Assembly (NCBI RefSeq): GCF_965363235.1 | Contig: NC_134848.1 | Coordinates: 61,962,181-62,026,180, forward strand | DNA length: 64,000 nt | Source: Mytilus galloprovincialis | Taxonomy: Eukaryota; Mollusca; Bivalvia; Mytilida; Mytilidae | Reading direction: 5' to 3' | Part shown: piece by piece, positions 24,324 to 36,039 of the stretch | Position numbering within the stretch: position 1 is the first letter of the stretch | How the letters are laid out: each line of letters opens with the position of its first letter | Made by a program: the position numbers and the translations under genes | Notes under the pieces: generated by a model | Database searches by the model: none | Told to the model about the DNA's origin: nothing | The model's input: the letters and a program-made list of their open reading frames with translations, nothing else

Positions 24324-26210
24324 TGTTCCGGCGTGACATTTGTTCCGTCGGAACAAATTTCATAGAAAATTTGTTCCAGAACTATAAAAATTGATCCGGA
24401 ACTATTTTTTTTTAACCAAATGTGAAATAAGTTCCGGAAAAAAAATCACAGCTCCATAAGTTTTGTTCATATATTAAAATTGGAAAAAAAGTGAAATAAG
24501 TTCCTGTTATATTAGTTTTGAACGAAAGCATTTTACAGGAATCAATGAAAATGTTGTACTAGGTATGCCAGGTGAAAAAATTAGAGTATTTGTTTGTGCA
24601 AATACATGATCTCATATGAAAGGTCATGAAAAAACAAGAATTTTGGTGGTTAAATTTTCTGGATATCTTCTTCCATTCAAAAGTTACGGCAATTTTAATT
24701 TCTATAAACTTGTACTTTTAACATATTGCAGAGCGAAATATTTTCTTGTTACACTTAAAATTTATAATGCAAGCTGGATGCTGTACTATGCTTGCTAGGG
24801 GTATATTTGCAATTGAAGGCATGACGGTAGGATGAAGACAAGAAATAAAAGCGATGATAATGTATCATAATTTATATCTACAATGTATGTTTGATCGTTT
24901 ATGTGGTATTCCACCCCCATGTTTCCTGTTAATCTGTCATGGGTGTTCTAATCATAAATGTACCTAGCGATGGCCATTGCACAGTTTTAGTGTAGTTTAG
25001 GGGTATACCGCCATCTTGAATTGTACAATCATAGTAAATAATCGGTCTAGCTCTTTGCCAAAATCTACAAATTTGGAGACAGATTTGCAATTTATTGTTT
25101 ACACTGTTTATTTATATAAAGAAAACTTAGTCATTCATTGCATTATCGAAAATGTTTTAACAAATACTAAATATTTGTGCTTTTAGAATTAATTTTTCCA
25201 ATAAGCCATTGAAGGGGAGATAACTCTTTTAGTACAAAATTTATACTAGACATATAAGGAAATTTTCATATTTTACTTGTAGCAAGAAAACAAGTACGGT
25301 GACACCATTTTTTCTTTCTGTTTTCTTAAAATATATTATAAAATCTATCTTCTCATATTTCATTTCAAAATTCTATCTTACCTATAGATTTCTTTTTATG
25401 CACAAAAATGTGTTTTTTCATGAACAATCTAAGCAAATTTTTGTAATTTTGAACGACTCGTACCTTGAAAAATGGCGCGGTGACCCATACTTTTTTTTTT
25501 TTTTTTTGGAAAAAGCATAGTAAAATCTTCATTTTGGCAAAGTATAAGGAAATTCTGTCATATTTTTCTATACCCATGAACTACCTTAAAAAGTGTGTCT
25601 TTTGTTACTTTATGTCTTTTGATATAATTGATCAGTTGCAATGTCCTTTTCAACTTAGTACAAATGTTCATCTTTAACTATATTAATATTTTTTTCGTAA
25701 TGACTTTTATAAATATTTCTTCTTTTTCTCTTTCCTAGTTCATAAGCGTCGTTTTTAGTATTATTAACTGAGAATGTTATTACTTCAGATTTACTCTACA
25801 TGATCCAAATTGAATGTTTACAATTAATTATTGCTTATTACATTATCAATATAAAACATGTTTTTTGCAATGACTTTAAACTCACGGAGGACAAGTGCTT
25901 AGTATATAAGATAACTTGTTTAACCAGTGGAACATATTTCATAGACAAGGAACTTATTTCACCAGGTGAGGAACAAATCTCACAAATCTAGAACTAATTT
26001 CACCGGGTTACAAACATGGAACTTATTTCACTAGGTAAGGAACAAATTTCACCAACCCATAACTTATTTCACCAGGTACATTTTGTAAAGTGTGGAACTT
26101 ATTTCATAGAGATGGAACAAATTATATAGAAATTGTCTGTGAAAAAAGTTCTCCCAGAACATATTTCCTGTGAAATTAGTTCCACTGGAACTTTTTTCAC
26201 AGAAACAAAT
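24324..26210. mobile_element. Candidate foldback element with arrays of a GGAACTTATTTCAC motif
   Basis: The left arm (24324-24520) carries GTTCC-type motifs pointing inward, including GTGAAATAAGTTCC twice. The right arm (25928-26210) carries the reverse complement GGAACTTATTTCAC or close variants at least five times, plus GGAACAAATTTCACC and GGAACTTTTTTCACAG. The two arms therefore can pair over short blocks and frame about 1.4 kb of AT-rich DNA. No transposase is readable. Edges are approximate and target duplications were not found. Confidence 0.5.
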
Positions 26211-26510
26211 TTTGAATCACATATCCACCCATTTCGTACGATGAAAAAACAATTCGCCAAAGCGCAAACTATTTTTTTTTAGTTTTTTGACGCTATCAAT
26301 CATTTTTTTTCTCTCCAAAATTTAACACTATACGGTATCGATAGAATGGATTCAGAAATTTTTTTTTTTGTTATCCCCTTAACCACAATATTTGTTCATG
26401 TAACTGATGAATTTAATATAAATGCTACACATTTATTTTCGATATTCACATGTAAATGGACACAAACATAAAATACTGAAATGTTGTTCATCTATCCAGG
26501 ACAATAACTA

Positions 26511-26700
26511 TGGGTGTGTTTGGATATACGCCTGAGGCGGCCTATGGTTACCCATAGGTACCTATGATTTGATATTTTGTGTATAAAATATCAAACCATA
26601 GGTACCTATAGTTATCAAACCATAGGTACCTATGGGTATCAAACCATAGGTACCTATGGGTAACCATAGGCCGCCTCAGGCGTATATCCAAACACACCCA
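26511..26700. mobile_element. Small palindromic element (TGGGTGTGTTTGG ends)
   Basis: The left TGGGTGTGTTTGGATATACG and the right CGTATATCCAAACACACCCA are exact reverse complements, and pairing continues through GCCTGAGGCGGCCTATGGTT and the following CCCATAGGTACCTATG. The middle holds extra copies of a CAAACCATAGGTACCTAT block. The full length is 190 bp and almost all of it can pair. It lies about 370 bp upstream of the lectin start codon. No clear target duplication. Confidence 0.8.
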
Positions 26701-27067
26701 CGGTCTTCACTTTAAAGATGGTGGCCGGCTCAAATATGACAAAATACTTCTAAATGACCCCAATGTCACGAAAAGGGAAAATTATGCCAATGAACAATCA
26801 TATTGCAATAGAAATATTTCGTACTCACAAATGATATAAAAAAAGTCTACATTTTTTGTTTTTTGTTTTAAGCTTGACTGAGAACAAGTTTTACCCAACA
26901 GTCTAACATCGAAGGAAAATTTATTAAATTCGGTTTCAAAACCAGTGACATGTTCAAAATAATGACCTTCTTGTCCACCTGGAGATAAGTCACACCGGAT
27001 CACTCTGTAGAACACGTTATATAGTTTCATAGAGGTTTGTATAATTTGTCATCGCTATTTGTGTACA

Positions 27068-30000
27068 ATGATAAGTGCACGTAAAATGGGTTGGAACCTT
27101 TTATCGATGATTTGTATTGTTTATCTTGCTAAAACAGGTACGTATAATTGTGCTTAGTAAACGTAGAAGGTAAGTATGAATACAAATAGGAGATGCTGCA
27201 TATATATATATCAACGAAACAACAACTAAATGTAAATTAATGTATCTGTTCCCCGTCATATTGTAAACTGTCGTATATAAGTATTAATCAAAGCATGAAA
27301 GCTATTTTATAAGGCTGGACTGGTCTGCTTAAACATTGGAGCTGGTTCAAATTCTTTGAACTAATCAGTTTATTGTTGTAACCTGATCTTGCGACCATAA
27401 AACATGTCGAGCACGCATCACGTGGTTCTCAGATTCAAAAATCAACTAATCAAAATACCGGATTTCAAACTTAAGTTTCAAATACAAATTTTGTACTCTG
27501 AGCAAAGTTTTATGACCATAGTCGTAACAGCAATAACAAGGTCATTCATATGAATGAAGAATGTTTTACTCCTATAGTCTCCCCAAATTGCCAAGATGAA
27601 TCGTAATCAGTACTGTCTTGAATCCAAATTCGAAAGGACTGTGAACATGGACATTAAAAGAGGGACGAAAGATACCAAAGGGACAGTCAAACTCATAAAC
27701 TCATAATTTATAGTATATTACTCCCAATGTACAAAATGTATAATAGTCTTGACAAATCTCAGTACTAGTCTTGTTTGTAGTCTGCTCGACTGTCTTCTCT
27801 ACTACTTGATTGTCTATTATTGTTCTTTGTATTCCAATGAGTACTGAGATTTGTCAAGGTTATTGTAAATTTGGTGTAAGCCTGGTATATACATATCTAG
27901 GAAGTTGATTGGTTAATAGCGACCACGTGGAGACCCTTTTTTTTTGATATTGGGTTAGAGTTACGTCCCTTTGTAAAAACAGCATGACATTGAAGAAAAA
28001 TATTTGGAAACTCTCCATCCAAACAACACATGCCGATATTGACGATGGACGACTGAAAGTAAATGCTGAAATTAAACACATTAATGCTAACAAGTGTGTT
28101 GGTAATGTTGACATTTTTTTTTAATTGACCGATGGAAGTAGATTTTTAAGACTTGGTCACTTTTATAGTCCACTAGTCTAAATAGATTGTCGGTAATATA
28201 AATTAGTTACACAGTGTTCCAGTGACCTTACCCGATATAAATAGGTCAGTAAATTGCATGTAATGTAGGATTCGCGAATTTCGCTCTCACCCAATATATT
28301 TTTTGTGTACCCATTTATATATCGTATAAGGTCACTAGTACTTTATGTCACTTATGTTATATTAATATTCGGAAAAAAATGTTGCGCCCGGTATATTTTA
28401 GTATTAATACCAAAGTAGAGTACTATGGGTACGTTATAAATTACCGGAACTACATACATGTATTTATATATAATCCATGAGATTTTATCAAATTATCTCT
28501 TCAGTGACCTCAATTGTTCTCTTCTTCTTTTCTTTCTTGGTCTATTGACTTTGATTTTAATATCAAATCGTTTCTGAATTGTTTTTGTTGAATTATTTTA
28601 CAACTGTCATGATTCCGCTGTCTCATAGATTCATTTAAAAAAAAATATATATTCATGACTTACGATTGCTGATTTTTGGTGCATTTTGATGCAGTATAGG
28701 AGGCTGGGAATAATCACCAACTGATTTTTTATATAACATATGGTTTGTTTTTATTTCAGCGAGTGGTGCCAATAGCTGCCAAGATGGATGGGAATCTTTC
28801 AAAGACAAATGCTTTCTGTTCTCCGAAGACCAGAAATCTTGGAGTGATGCAAAGGTATTACAATCTTTTTAACATATTAAAAACAAGAAGTTGTGGTATG
28901 AGTGCCAATAAGACAACTATCCATCAAAATAACAATTTAGAAAAGTAAACCATTAGCTGACACAGAACAGCAAGCTATAAAAGGCCCAAGATTAATAAGA
29001 GTAAAACAATTCAAACAGGAAAACCAACGGTATAATCGATAAAATAACCCCAGAGAAACCTACGGAAGCCGGTTAGTGTCAGGGTAGAGTTTTATTTTTA
29101 AGTCGTTGTAACGACTTAGCTAACTTGTTTAAACGACTTAGCTAAGTTGTTAAACAACTTAACACATTTATCTTGTTATAACAACTTAGCTAACTTGTTT
29201 TAACGACTTAGCTTACTTGTTTAAACAACTTAGCTAACTTGTTAAAACGACTTAGCTAACTTGTTTAAACAACTTAGCTAACTTGTTATATAACGACTTA
29301 TCTAATTTAACTCGTTATAACAACTTAGCTTACTCGTTATAACGACTTAGCTAAGTCGTTTTAACAACTTAGCTATCTCGTTGAAACGACTTAGCTAACT
29401 CGTTTAAACAACTTAGCTAACTTGTTATAACGACTTAGTTAGCTAAGTCGTTTTAACAAGTTAGCTAAGTTGTTTAAACGAGTTAGCTAAGTTGTTTAAA
29501 CAAGTAAGCTAAGTCGTTAACACAAGTTAGCTAAGTTGTTATAACAAGATAAATATGCTAAGTCGTTATAACAACTTAGCTAAGTCGTTTAAACAAGTTA
29601 GCTAAGTCGTTAAACGACTTAAAAATAAAACTCTACCCTGACACTAACCGGCTTCCGTAGAAACCAATATGAAACCACACAAACAAACGACAACCGCTGA
29701 AAAACAGGCGCCTCACTGACTCTATTTGTTCACAGATTCCATGCAAACCACAGTCATGAACGGCTAACCCTAACTCAGATGATTAAAACATTTCACATTT
29801 AAAAAAAAAATAAGAACAAACATAATAAACTCCAAGGCTAAGCGAAACAACCGAAAATATAGAAAACAACTGGCATATTCCTGACTTGGAACATGCATTG
29901 TCCGAAGAAAATGGTGGGTTGAACATTTTTTATAGCTAAGTAGATCCCCAATTATAACTGTATGTCAGTTGTTTATAATTCCGTTATAATGGCAATATTC

Positions 30001-33000
30001 GACAAACGAACCACACAAACATAATTGAGTAATGTAACAATACCGGTAATTTGGAGCTGTGTACATAGAGATAGCAGAGTGGTTGCCTTGGTACAGCAAT
30101 GCATTTGTATAAACTAGACAGGGTTTTGTTTTTGAACTTCTTATTAAAATATTTCTATAGGAGGTAGACATGATTAGAGGTCAGCTGAAGCTAGCCTCTG
30201 GGTGCAAGATTTCTCGCTGTGTTGAAGACCCATTGGTGACCTTCGGCTGTTTTCTGCCCTTTGGTCGGGTTGTTGTATCTTTGACACATTCCCCATTCCC
30301 ATTCTCAATTTCATAACATTATTATTCCAAATTTTAAAAATAAATTAGAAAACAGAAGACTACAAATACCAAGAACGACGCAAATCCAGTTTGAGGCTGC
30401 TTCTTCCGTTGTTATACACAGTTCAACAGCGCTATCTATGCTGCAACCATTATTATTGTGGTGCCTGATGGGTTATTTTCGTTCTTCGTAATCGGAGCAT
30501 TTCCGTTATCGTGATCCGTTTTTCTACAGATTTTTTTTTTAATATTTTCGTGATCCGTGATCATGGAAATTTATTTTCTGTGAATCGTGATTGACAACAA
30601 AATCAACTAGTGAATCGTGATGAGACCACCCCCCCCCCACCCCATCAGGCCCCTCAATATTATTCATGTTGCTTTTTATTTGCAGAGCCATTGTAAATCC
30701 CTAGGAGCACAATTAGCAGAACTGAAAGACTTTGACACAAATGAATTTGCCAAACATTTTCTCAATCTCAAGTACCTATTTCATAATGGTAAGATTAATC
30801 TCTAACCGTATAACCTCAATATTGAGTTGTCGGTCTTTAGTACTTTCCTTTAAAACATGTGTCTTATCAGTGGCGTAGCTAGGTCATTTTTACGTGTACG
30901 CCCGAACCTTGTTGAGGGGCCTGAAGGCCCAAGCGGATCCAGGCCAAAGAACCTGTTGGTAGTAGATTAGCCGAGGGTGAAGCCTCCGGAAGTTTATGCG
31001 TTATTGAGAATGACATATTACCATTCCTGTCAATGAAAACTCATCAATAACAACATTCTTTAGATTAAAAATTGTTTCTTTTTGATGTTTTATCTATTCA
31101 TTGTGTTTACTTTCAAATATTATTAAAGCCTTAGTGGGCCTGGGGTAAAGCACTCAATCAACGAAAACACATTTTTATGTGCAAATGTCGTAAATGAGTT
31201 GTTCAGGTGAAATATTAAAATTTGTAAAGGTTCTCTATGGAACCCTGATCCTCGCCTGGGATTTCTCCAAGCGAAAAATAATTTATCAGTCCATTACAGG
31301 ATTTAAACAAATCAAATATTTTCATTAGATATTTTGTCTTGGTCAGGAATATTAATTTCTGCACAAGTTTCATGACAAACTACGGATGTTTATAAATTTA
31401 TCACGAAAATTAACTCATCATAGATACCAGCTTTGAAATTTTGTACTTGCGCCAGACGCTCGTATCTACAAAGGACACATCAATGTCGCTCGAAACAAAC
31501 GTGACAAAAATTCCAGATCGTCTGACTTGAATTGCGTAAAGATATTAAAGTCTGTCTGTCATTATAAGGGTCGTTTTCAAAAAATGTCGAATTTTCAGTA
31601 CACCCATGCTAACTTTTTTATTTCTAATGGAAATTTCAGTTGTAATGGTTTAAATGAAAGCTTGTCGGATTTGTGATTCAGAACATTAATAATAAACACA
31701 CCTTACATCTATTTTGATAAGATTAAACTGCATTTAAGACCCATTTTGGAGGTATTTGTCTGCGTACAGTGTCAGAAAAACACATTTCAAATGATTTTTT
31801 TGCGATTTTCTGATCGCCTTGATATCTACAAAAGGGACTTTTTAAGAACGTTAAATATTATTCTAACGAAAATTCGTAGCTTCTATATCACTGTATGTAA
31901 CATATTATCTACAAACTAAATTGAATCTGCGTACAGGAGGTTCATGTCTTTCCTGTTACCGCTACTTATATCAGCCGTGAAATTAATCTCCCTATGAATA
32001 TTGAATCAGTCAGTGTTGATTTCAAAAGTGCAAAGTAATCTTTACATTTAAAACGCCTCGTTTCTTGAACGACAGTGTAGAGAAAAGAAATTTCAAGACA
32101 TTTAGTGAAAAAAATATAGCGTACTTTTTTTTATGTCTATGCTGTTACCACCAATTTTGATTAAATACACCAACAGTATATTTGTAAAAAGTGCAATAAC
32201 GTGTTGGAAACCAAATTCACAATAGAAAAACATAATCACTTCTCCAAAGGGAGTAGTTATTTCACAACAGCAATCAAAAACGAAGAAATTTGTCTATCCT
32301 GTTATGTCTATCCTGTTACTATGGTTGCTATGGTTACAGTAACAGCATAGACAATTGTAGACAAAAACGTCGTTAATTTTTTTATCTTAACATATAGGTG
32401 CAAAACGAATGAAATATTTCGTTGTTTGAAGTCATCTTCAGGTTATAACGTCTTAATCTTCCCAATTAAGCATTCGCAGGTGCAATACTGATATCGGTAA
32501 CAGGATAGACAAAAAGGTAACAGGATAGACTTTTATATAGTAATATATCAGAAACGTACGTTCCTGTTACCAATGAAATATAGAGAAAAGTAAACTAACT
32601 TATGAGGGATTTACTTGATGTTGGGTTTATTTGAAAGGGTGAAAAAATGCCGAACAATATAAATTGCTATCTTAGACTTGCATTACTGGTGCTAATTTTT
32701 ACAACCTTTGAAAACCAATTTTTAGAGGCATTTTTCAGTACAACCTGGAAAATTGGCAAATTATCTATTATATTACAGAATGAATATATATAGAAGTTTA
32801 TTCTCTTGAAAACCATCTAATTGTCTACGTAAAACAAGCTTAACATTTTATCTTAACCTTTTCTTAATAACCCAAAATTTCTTTTGAAAATGGTAACAGG
32901 ATAGACAAAATAATGTACCACCGATCAAAAAATGTTATAACATATTCTTGTATGACATCATTAAGATTGCATCTTTTAATATGTTGTTCTTACAGTACTG

Positions 33001-34749
33001 TTTGTTATGATTTGCTTATGTAGAGGGTTGTTTGAATAAGTAACTTTTAATAATTTTTTCAATTTCAAAATTCGACATTTTTTGAAAATGACCCATAACA
33101 GTTACACGGAAAATTGAACGAAAAAAAGTTTGCTTCTGAAATTAACCATAAAAAAAACTTCAATAAAGTTTCATTAAATTCGACGAATGTTTAACAAAGT
33201 AATTGACATGTAACACATTTTAATCTCAGACTGTAAATGCAAAATGAATTCCTTTTATCCATAAATTACGGGAAAACTCGTCATATATAATTTCGTCATT
33301 ATACTCTGGATACTCTATTGACCATCAACAGTTTTTGTCCAGCTACCGTATAATTTTACGAAGGTTTGACAATTAAAGTTATTAATATCTTAAAACTTTA
33401 ACAACATACTGAACCTAAATGTACATAGTTATAATATTGGCACCGCTGGCGAAATTTAGGATCGAAATGTCTCGCTTTTGCGACATAAATGGCAATGGCT
33501 CGACAAAAATTGAAAACCGCATATCGAATCTTAGCACATAATAAATTGCTTTAAAAAAAAGAAAAGGAAAGTGAGTATAGAATTCACGGTATATTAAGAC
33601 TTTGACAGAAAATGAACAAAAATATCATATGATAAAAATGTTCGTCTCTTTTATTCGCAATTACAAGCCCTTGAAGAAAGACATAGAAGGTTGATGTACT
33701 ATTATTTAATTTTTTTAATTTTATTGAGATGATTTTTTTTTTGCCAAATTCAAGTGTACGCCCGGGCGTTTTGACGTAAACATAGCTACGCGCATGCTTA
33801 TCATATATGATAATCTATATTCTAGATTTAAGACATTTTTGTTCTTTTCTTTATACTTTTGTCTGTTTATTCTTTTTATTTTAGCACCTCATTAGTCTTT
33901 ATTGTTTATTCTAGCAGCTCAGACAAAAGTTGTCCTTTTTGTTTCATTATGTAGGGACTATGTAAAATGAAATGGGTAAATATGAACAAAAATCTCTGTC
34001 GACTTCGGAATTTGAATGCAATTCTTAATTCTTAATGTTCAATGGGCAAGAAAGACGTTCGATCTACAAAAATGATGACAATAAGAGAGATAACAATCAT
34101 ATAACAGAAACGTGTACAGAACGTATTATATTAAGGTTTTAATATAGTGACAAGATATAAAAAATATATTATCGCTTTTAAGTAAGAAGGCCGAAGGCTT
34201 ACTTAATGAAAGTAACAGTGATATAACAAATAATTTGTACGTCAGATGCGCGTTTCGTCTACAACAGACTCACCAGTGACGCTAGAATCAAAACAGTTTG
34301 AAAGGTGAATTAACTACAAAGTTGAAATTTATCAAAGACCGATCATTCTAAAAAGTTATGCAAAAGCCGTCAATGCCAATCGCTTCCAATTGCTAGATGA
34401 CATAAACTAAAGCAAATTAAACGTGTAGATAGAAATAAGAGATACAACATATCAAATATGTAATATTAGATATAGCAGATATCGAATATATTATTTTTTT
34501 CTAGAACAAACAAGACACAATTTCTTCATCGGTTTGTCAGACCAAGACCAAACAAATGTCTGGAAATGGGCCGGAAGTGGTGAAACAGCAGATTTTACCG
34601 ACTGGACGTCCGGCGAACCTTCAGGAGGAACAGAACATTGTACTGTTTTATGGGGATACATTGGTTATTGGTGGAATGATGAAGAATGTCAAAAACAATT
34701 CCAGTATATTTGTGAAGCTGATAATACATTGCCCGTTGTTGGAAAATAA
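27068..34749 (+). CDS. Secreted single-domain C-type lectin, four coding exons, 170 residues
   Basis: Exons are 27068-27137, 28760-28854, 30686-30788 and 34505-34749; all borders are GT/AG and phases (1, 0, 1) agree. Residues 1-23 give a signal peptide (hydrophobic NLLSMICIVYLA core), with cleavage likely just before CQDGW. The CTLD runs from about residue 30 to 159: Cys30-Cys41 (long-form pair), Cys58-Cys159 and Cys135-Cys151 match the canonical disulfides. Other landmarks are W34, LGAQLAEL (61-68), FIGLSD (97-102), EPS (127-129) and WND (146-148). WND is the usual calcium-site motif, while EPS replaces the EPN or QPD sugar-specificity triplet, so sugar choice cannot be predicted. Length fits a minimal secreted lectin. 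An ATTAAA near 34900 is a weak candidate polyadenylation signal. Introns contain several transposable elements. The first exon is the least certain part. Confidence 0.88.
28875..29060 (+). repeat. Left half of a TGTGGTATGATTGCCAATGA-family copy, split by a foldback element
   Basis: It reads AACAAGAAGTTGTGGTATGA, AGACAACTATCCATCAAAAT, AAACCATTAGCTGACACAGA and AAACAATTCAAACAGGAAAA, matching the other members. The copy resumes at 29660 (GAAACCAATATG, then ACGACAACCGCTG), so the foldback element at 29061-29659 inserted into it later. Confidence 0.75.
29061..29659. mobile_element. Foldback transposon with 47 bp TIRs and 6 bp target duplication
   Basis: Left TIR 29061-29107 starts TACGGAAGCCGGTTAGTGTC and the right TIR 29613-29659 ends GACACTAACCGGCTTCCGTA; they are exact reverse complements by eye over about 47 bp. 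GAAACC stands on both sides (29055-29060 and 29660-29665), a clean 6 bp target duplication. The interior, about 500 bp, is built from AACGACTTAGCTAACTTGTT-type units that are themselves near palindromes, first in one orientation and then, past about 29440, in the other. There is no coding capacity. Confidence 0.9.
29660..29910 (+). repeat. Right half of the split repeat copy
   Basis: It continues the copy begun at 28875: CAAACGACAACCGCTGAAAA, then CAGGCGCCTCACTGACTC, GATTAAAACATTTCACATTT and CTGACTTGGAACATGCATTG. Confidence 0.6.
30170..30320 (+). repeat. 3' end of a CGCCTGTCCCAAGTCAGGAG-family copy
   Basis: It reads AGGTCAGCTGAAGCTAGCCT, GGTGCAAGATTTCTCGCTGT and CACATTCCCCATTCCCATTC, the shared 3' end of the family. 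It lies in the second lectin intron. Confidence 0.7.
30868..33794. mobile_element. TIR element with CAGTGGCGTAGCTA end and a nested second element
   Basis: The left end CAGTGGCGTAGCTAGG then TTTTTACGTGTACGCCCG is matched in inverse by CGGGCGTTTTGACGTAAAC then ATAGCTACGCGCATG on the right. CTTATC occurs at both outer borders (about 30864-30869 and 33797-33802), overlapping the end by a base or two, and may be the target duplication. A CAGTGGCGTAGC start is seen in several cut-and-paste families, including hAT-like ones; the assignment is tentative. No transposase frame survives. The second TIR element at 31563-33098 sits inside, and the whole lies in the third lectin intron. Confidence 0.6.
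31563..33098. mobile_element. Nested TIR element studded with a GTAACAGGATAGAC motif
   Basis: The left end GGGTCGTTTTCAAAAAATGT then CGAATTTTCA is inverted on the right as AAAATTCGACATTTTTTGAA then AATGACCC, giving TIRs of about 30 bp. The interior repeats the block GTAACAGGATAGAC or its reverse complement GTCTATCCTGTTAC, exact or with one or two changes, about nine times: near 31947, 32133, 32291, 32306, 32338, 32495, 32516, 32562 and 32890. The copies lie in both orientations. Frames are short and lack domains. Length is about 1.54 kb. Confidence 0.7.
34215..34345 (-). repeat. Fragment of the GACGAAACGCGCGTCTGGCG family
   Basis: It contains TCAGATGCGCGTTTCGTCTA, CAGACTCACCAGTGACGCTA and CAAAACAGTTTGAAAGGTGA, matching the inverted copy at 52285-52670. 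It is diverged and sits just before lectin exon 4. Confidence 0.6.
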
Positions 34750-35384
34750 TATTAAGAACAATTCTGTCCGCTTTGTTTATTTATTGTTTATAATTGGTTT
34801 TTCGTTCAAACAATCGTAAAGAATTAAGAAAAAAATTATTCAAAAGTCAATAATATTTCAATCCAAGGACATGGTCAACTGCAACTAACAGAATGAAAAT
34901 TAAACTTTAAAAGTTCGTGCAAGTTTTTTTGGTTTCCCTTTCATGAGGAACGCACACACCTTTACATTTCAAAAGCCACCGCCCGCAGAAACGTATGTTT
35001 GGAGCTATACAACAAAAATAGACCTAAATGGAATAGCTAAACTCATATATGGTCAACAATGAGATCTGACCTGTTTTAAATGAATTTGTTTTAATCACGT
35101 GATCAAAATCCTGAAGAAGATGACACTAATCAAGTGCATAATTAATATTCTTTGAAATTAAAAAAAATGGCAACAGATCTACATGTATTGAGTATATAAA
35201 AAAGACATTTAAAGTTCTGTGCTTTCAATTGTTGTTAAAGACATTTTTTTTTATAAATTATTGGTAATAAGCTCCAACATTTTCCTGGGCGTATCACATA
35301 GCCGTCCTGACTATCCCACAGCAGCAGAAAAAATCACAACTTTTAAACTACTTACTCTTCAATAGACCCGAGATCAACACAATT

Positions 35385-35520
35385 TTTAGTCTTTCAGTTT
35401 TCTATGTTGTGTTTTGTGTAGTATTGTTTGTTTGTTTGTCTTTTCCTTTTTATAGCTACATAAATATGGCGTTGTCAGTATATTTCCTACTCATAAGTTC
35501 GATATCAATGTCCCCCAGGA
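35385..35520 (+). repeat. Diverged tail of the reverse-transcriptase repeat family
   Basis: It contains TCTTTCAGTTTTCTATGTTG, TTTGTTTGTCTTTTCCTTTT and ATGGCGTTGTCAGTATATTT, matching the tails at 62280-62420 and 63350-63480. Confidence 0.6.
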
Positions 35521-35594
35521 ATCTTTCGCCTATCTCGTAAAGACTCAGGACGATTAAGGGCTAGGCATAAACATCTGTTAAATGTGGAAAATTG

Positions 35595-35965
35595 TAGGTT
35601 AACTTCTAACGTGATGGTACATAAAAAATGTACCCATATTGCACCTATAACTTCTAACGTGAGGGTACCCATATTGCACCTATAACTTCCAACGTGAGGG
35701 TACCCATATTGCACCTATAACTTCTAACGTGAGGGTACCCATATTGCACCTATAACTTCTAACATGAGGGTACCCATATTGAACCTATAACTTCCAACGT
35801 GAGGGTACCCATATTGCACATATAACTTCTAACGTGAGCGTACCCATATTGCACATATAACTTCTAACGTGAGGCTACCCATATTGCACCTATAACTTCT
35901 AACGTGAGACTACCCATATTGCACCTATAACTTCTAACGTGAGGGTACCCATATTGCACCTATTT
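35595..35965. repeat. 35 bp tandem array, about 10 copies
   Basis: The unit CACCTATAACTTCTAACGTG plus AGGGTACCCATATTG is 35 bp and repeats about ten times, with minor changes (TTCCAACGTG, TAACATGAG, GAGGCTACC). The first unit carries an insertion (CATAAAAAATG). The minus-strand frame across it only translates the repeat. It lies downstream of the lectin stop codon. Confidence 0.92.
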
Positions 35966-36039
35966 TGACAGTTTTAAACCTACGTTTATTTATGCTCCAG
36001 ACAAAAGTTTTCATTTTGTGTTTATTTTGAATCCATATG

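Noticed and set aside
26782-27030. Minus-strand frame of 82 codons just upstream of the lectin first exon
   Set aside because: No domain or splice support; a divergent gene cannot be argued from it.
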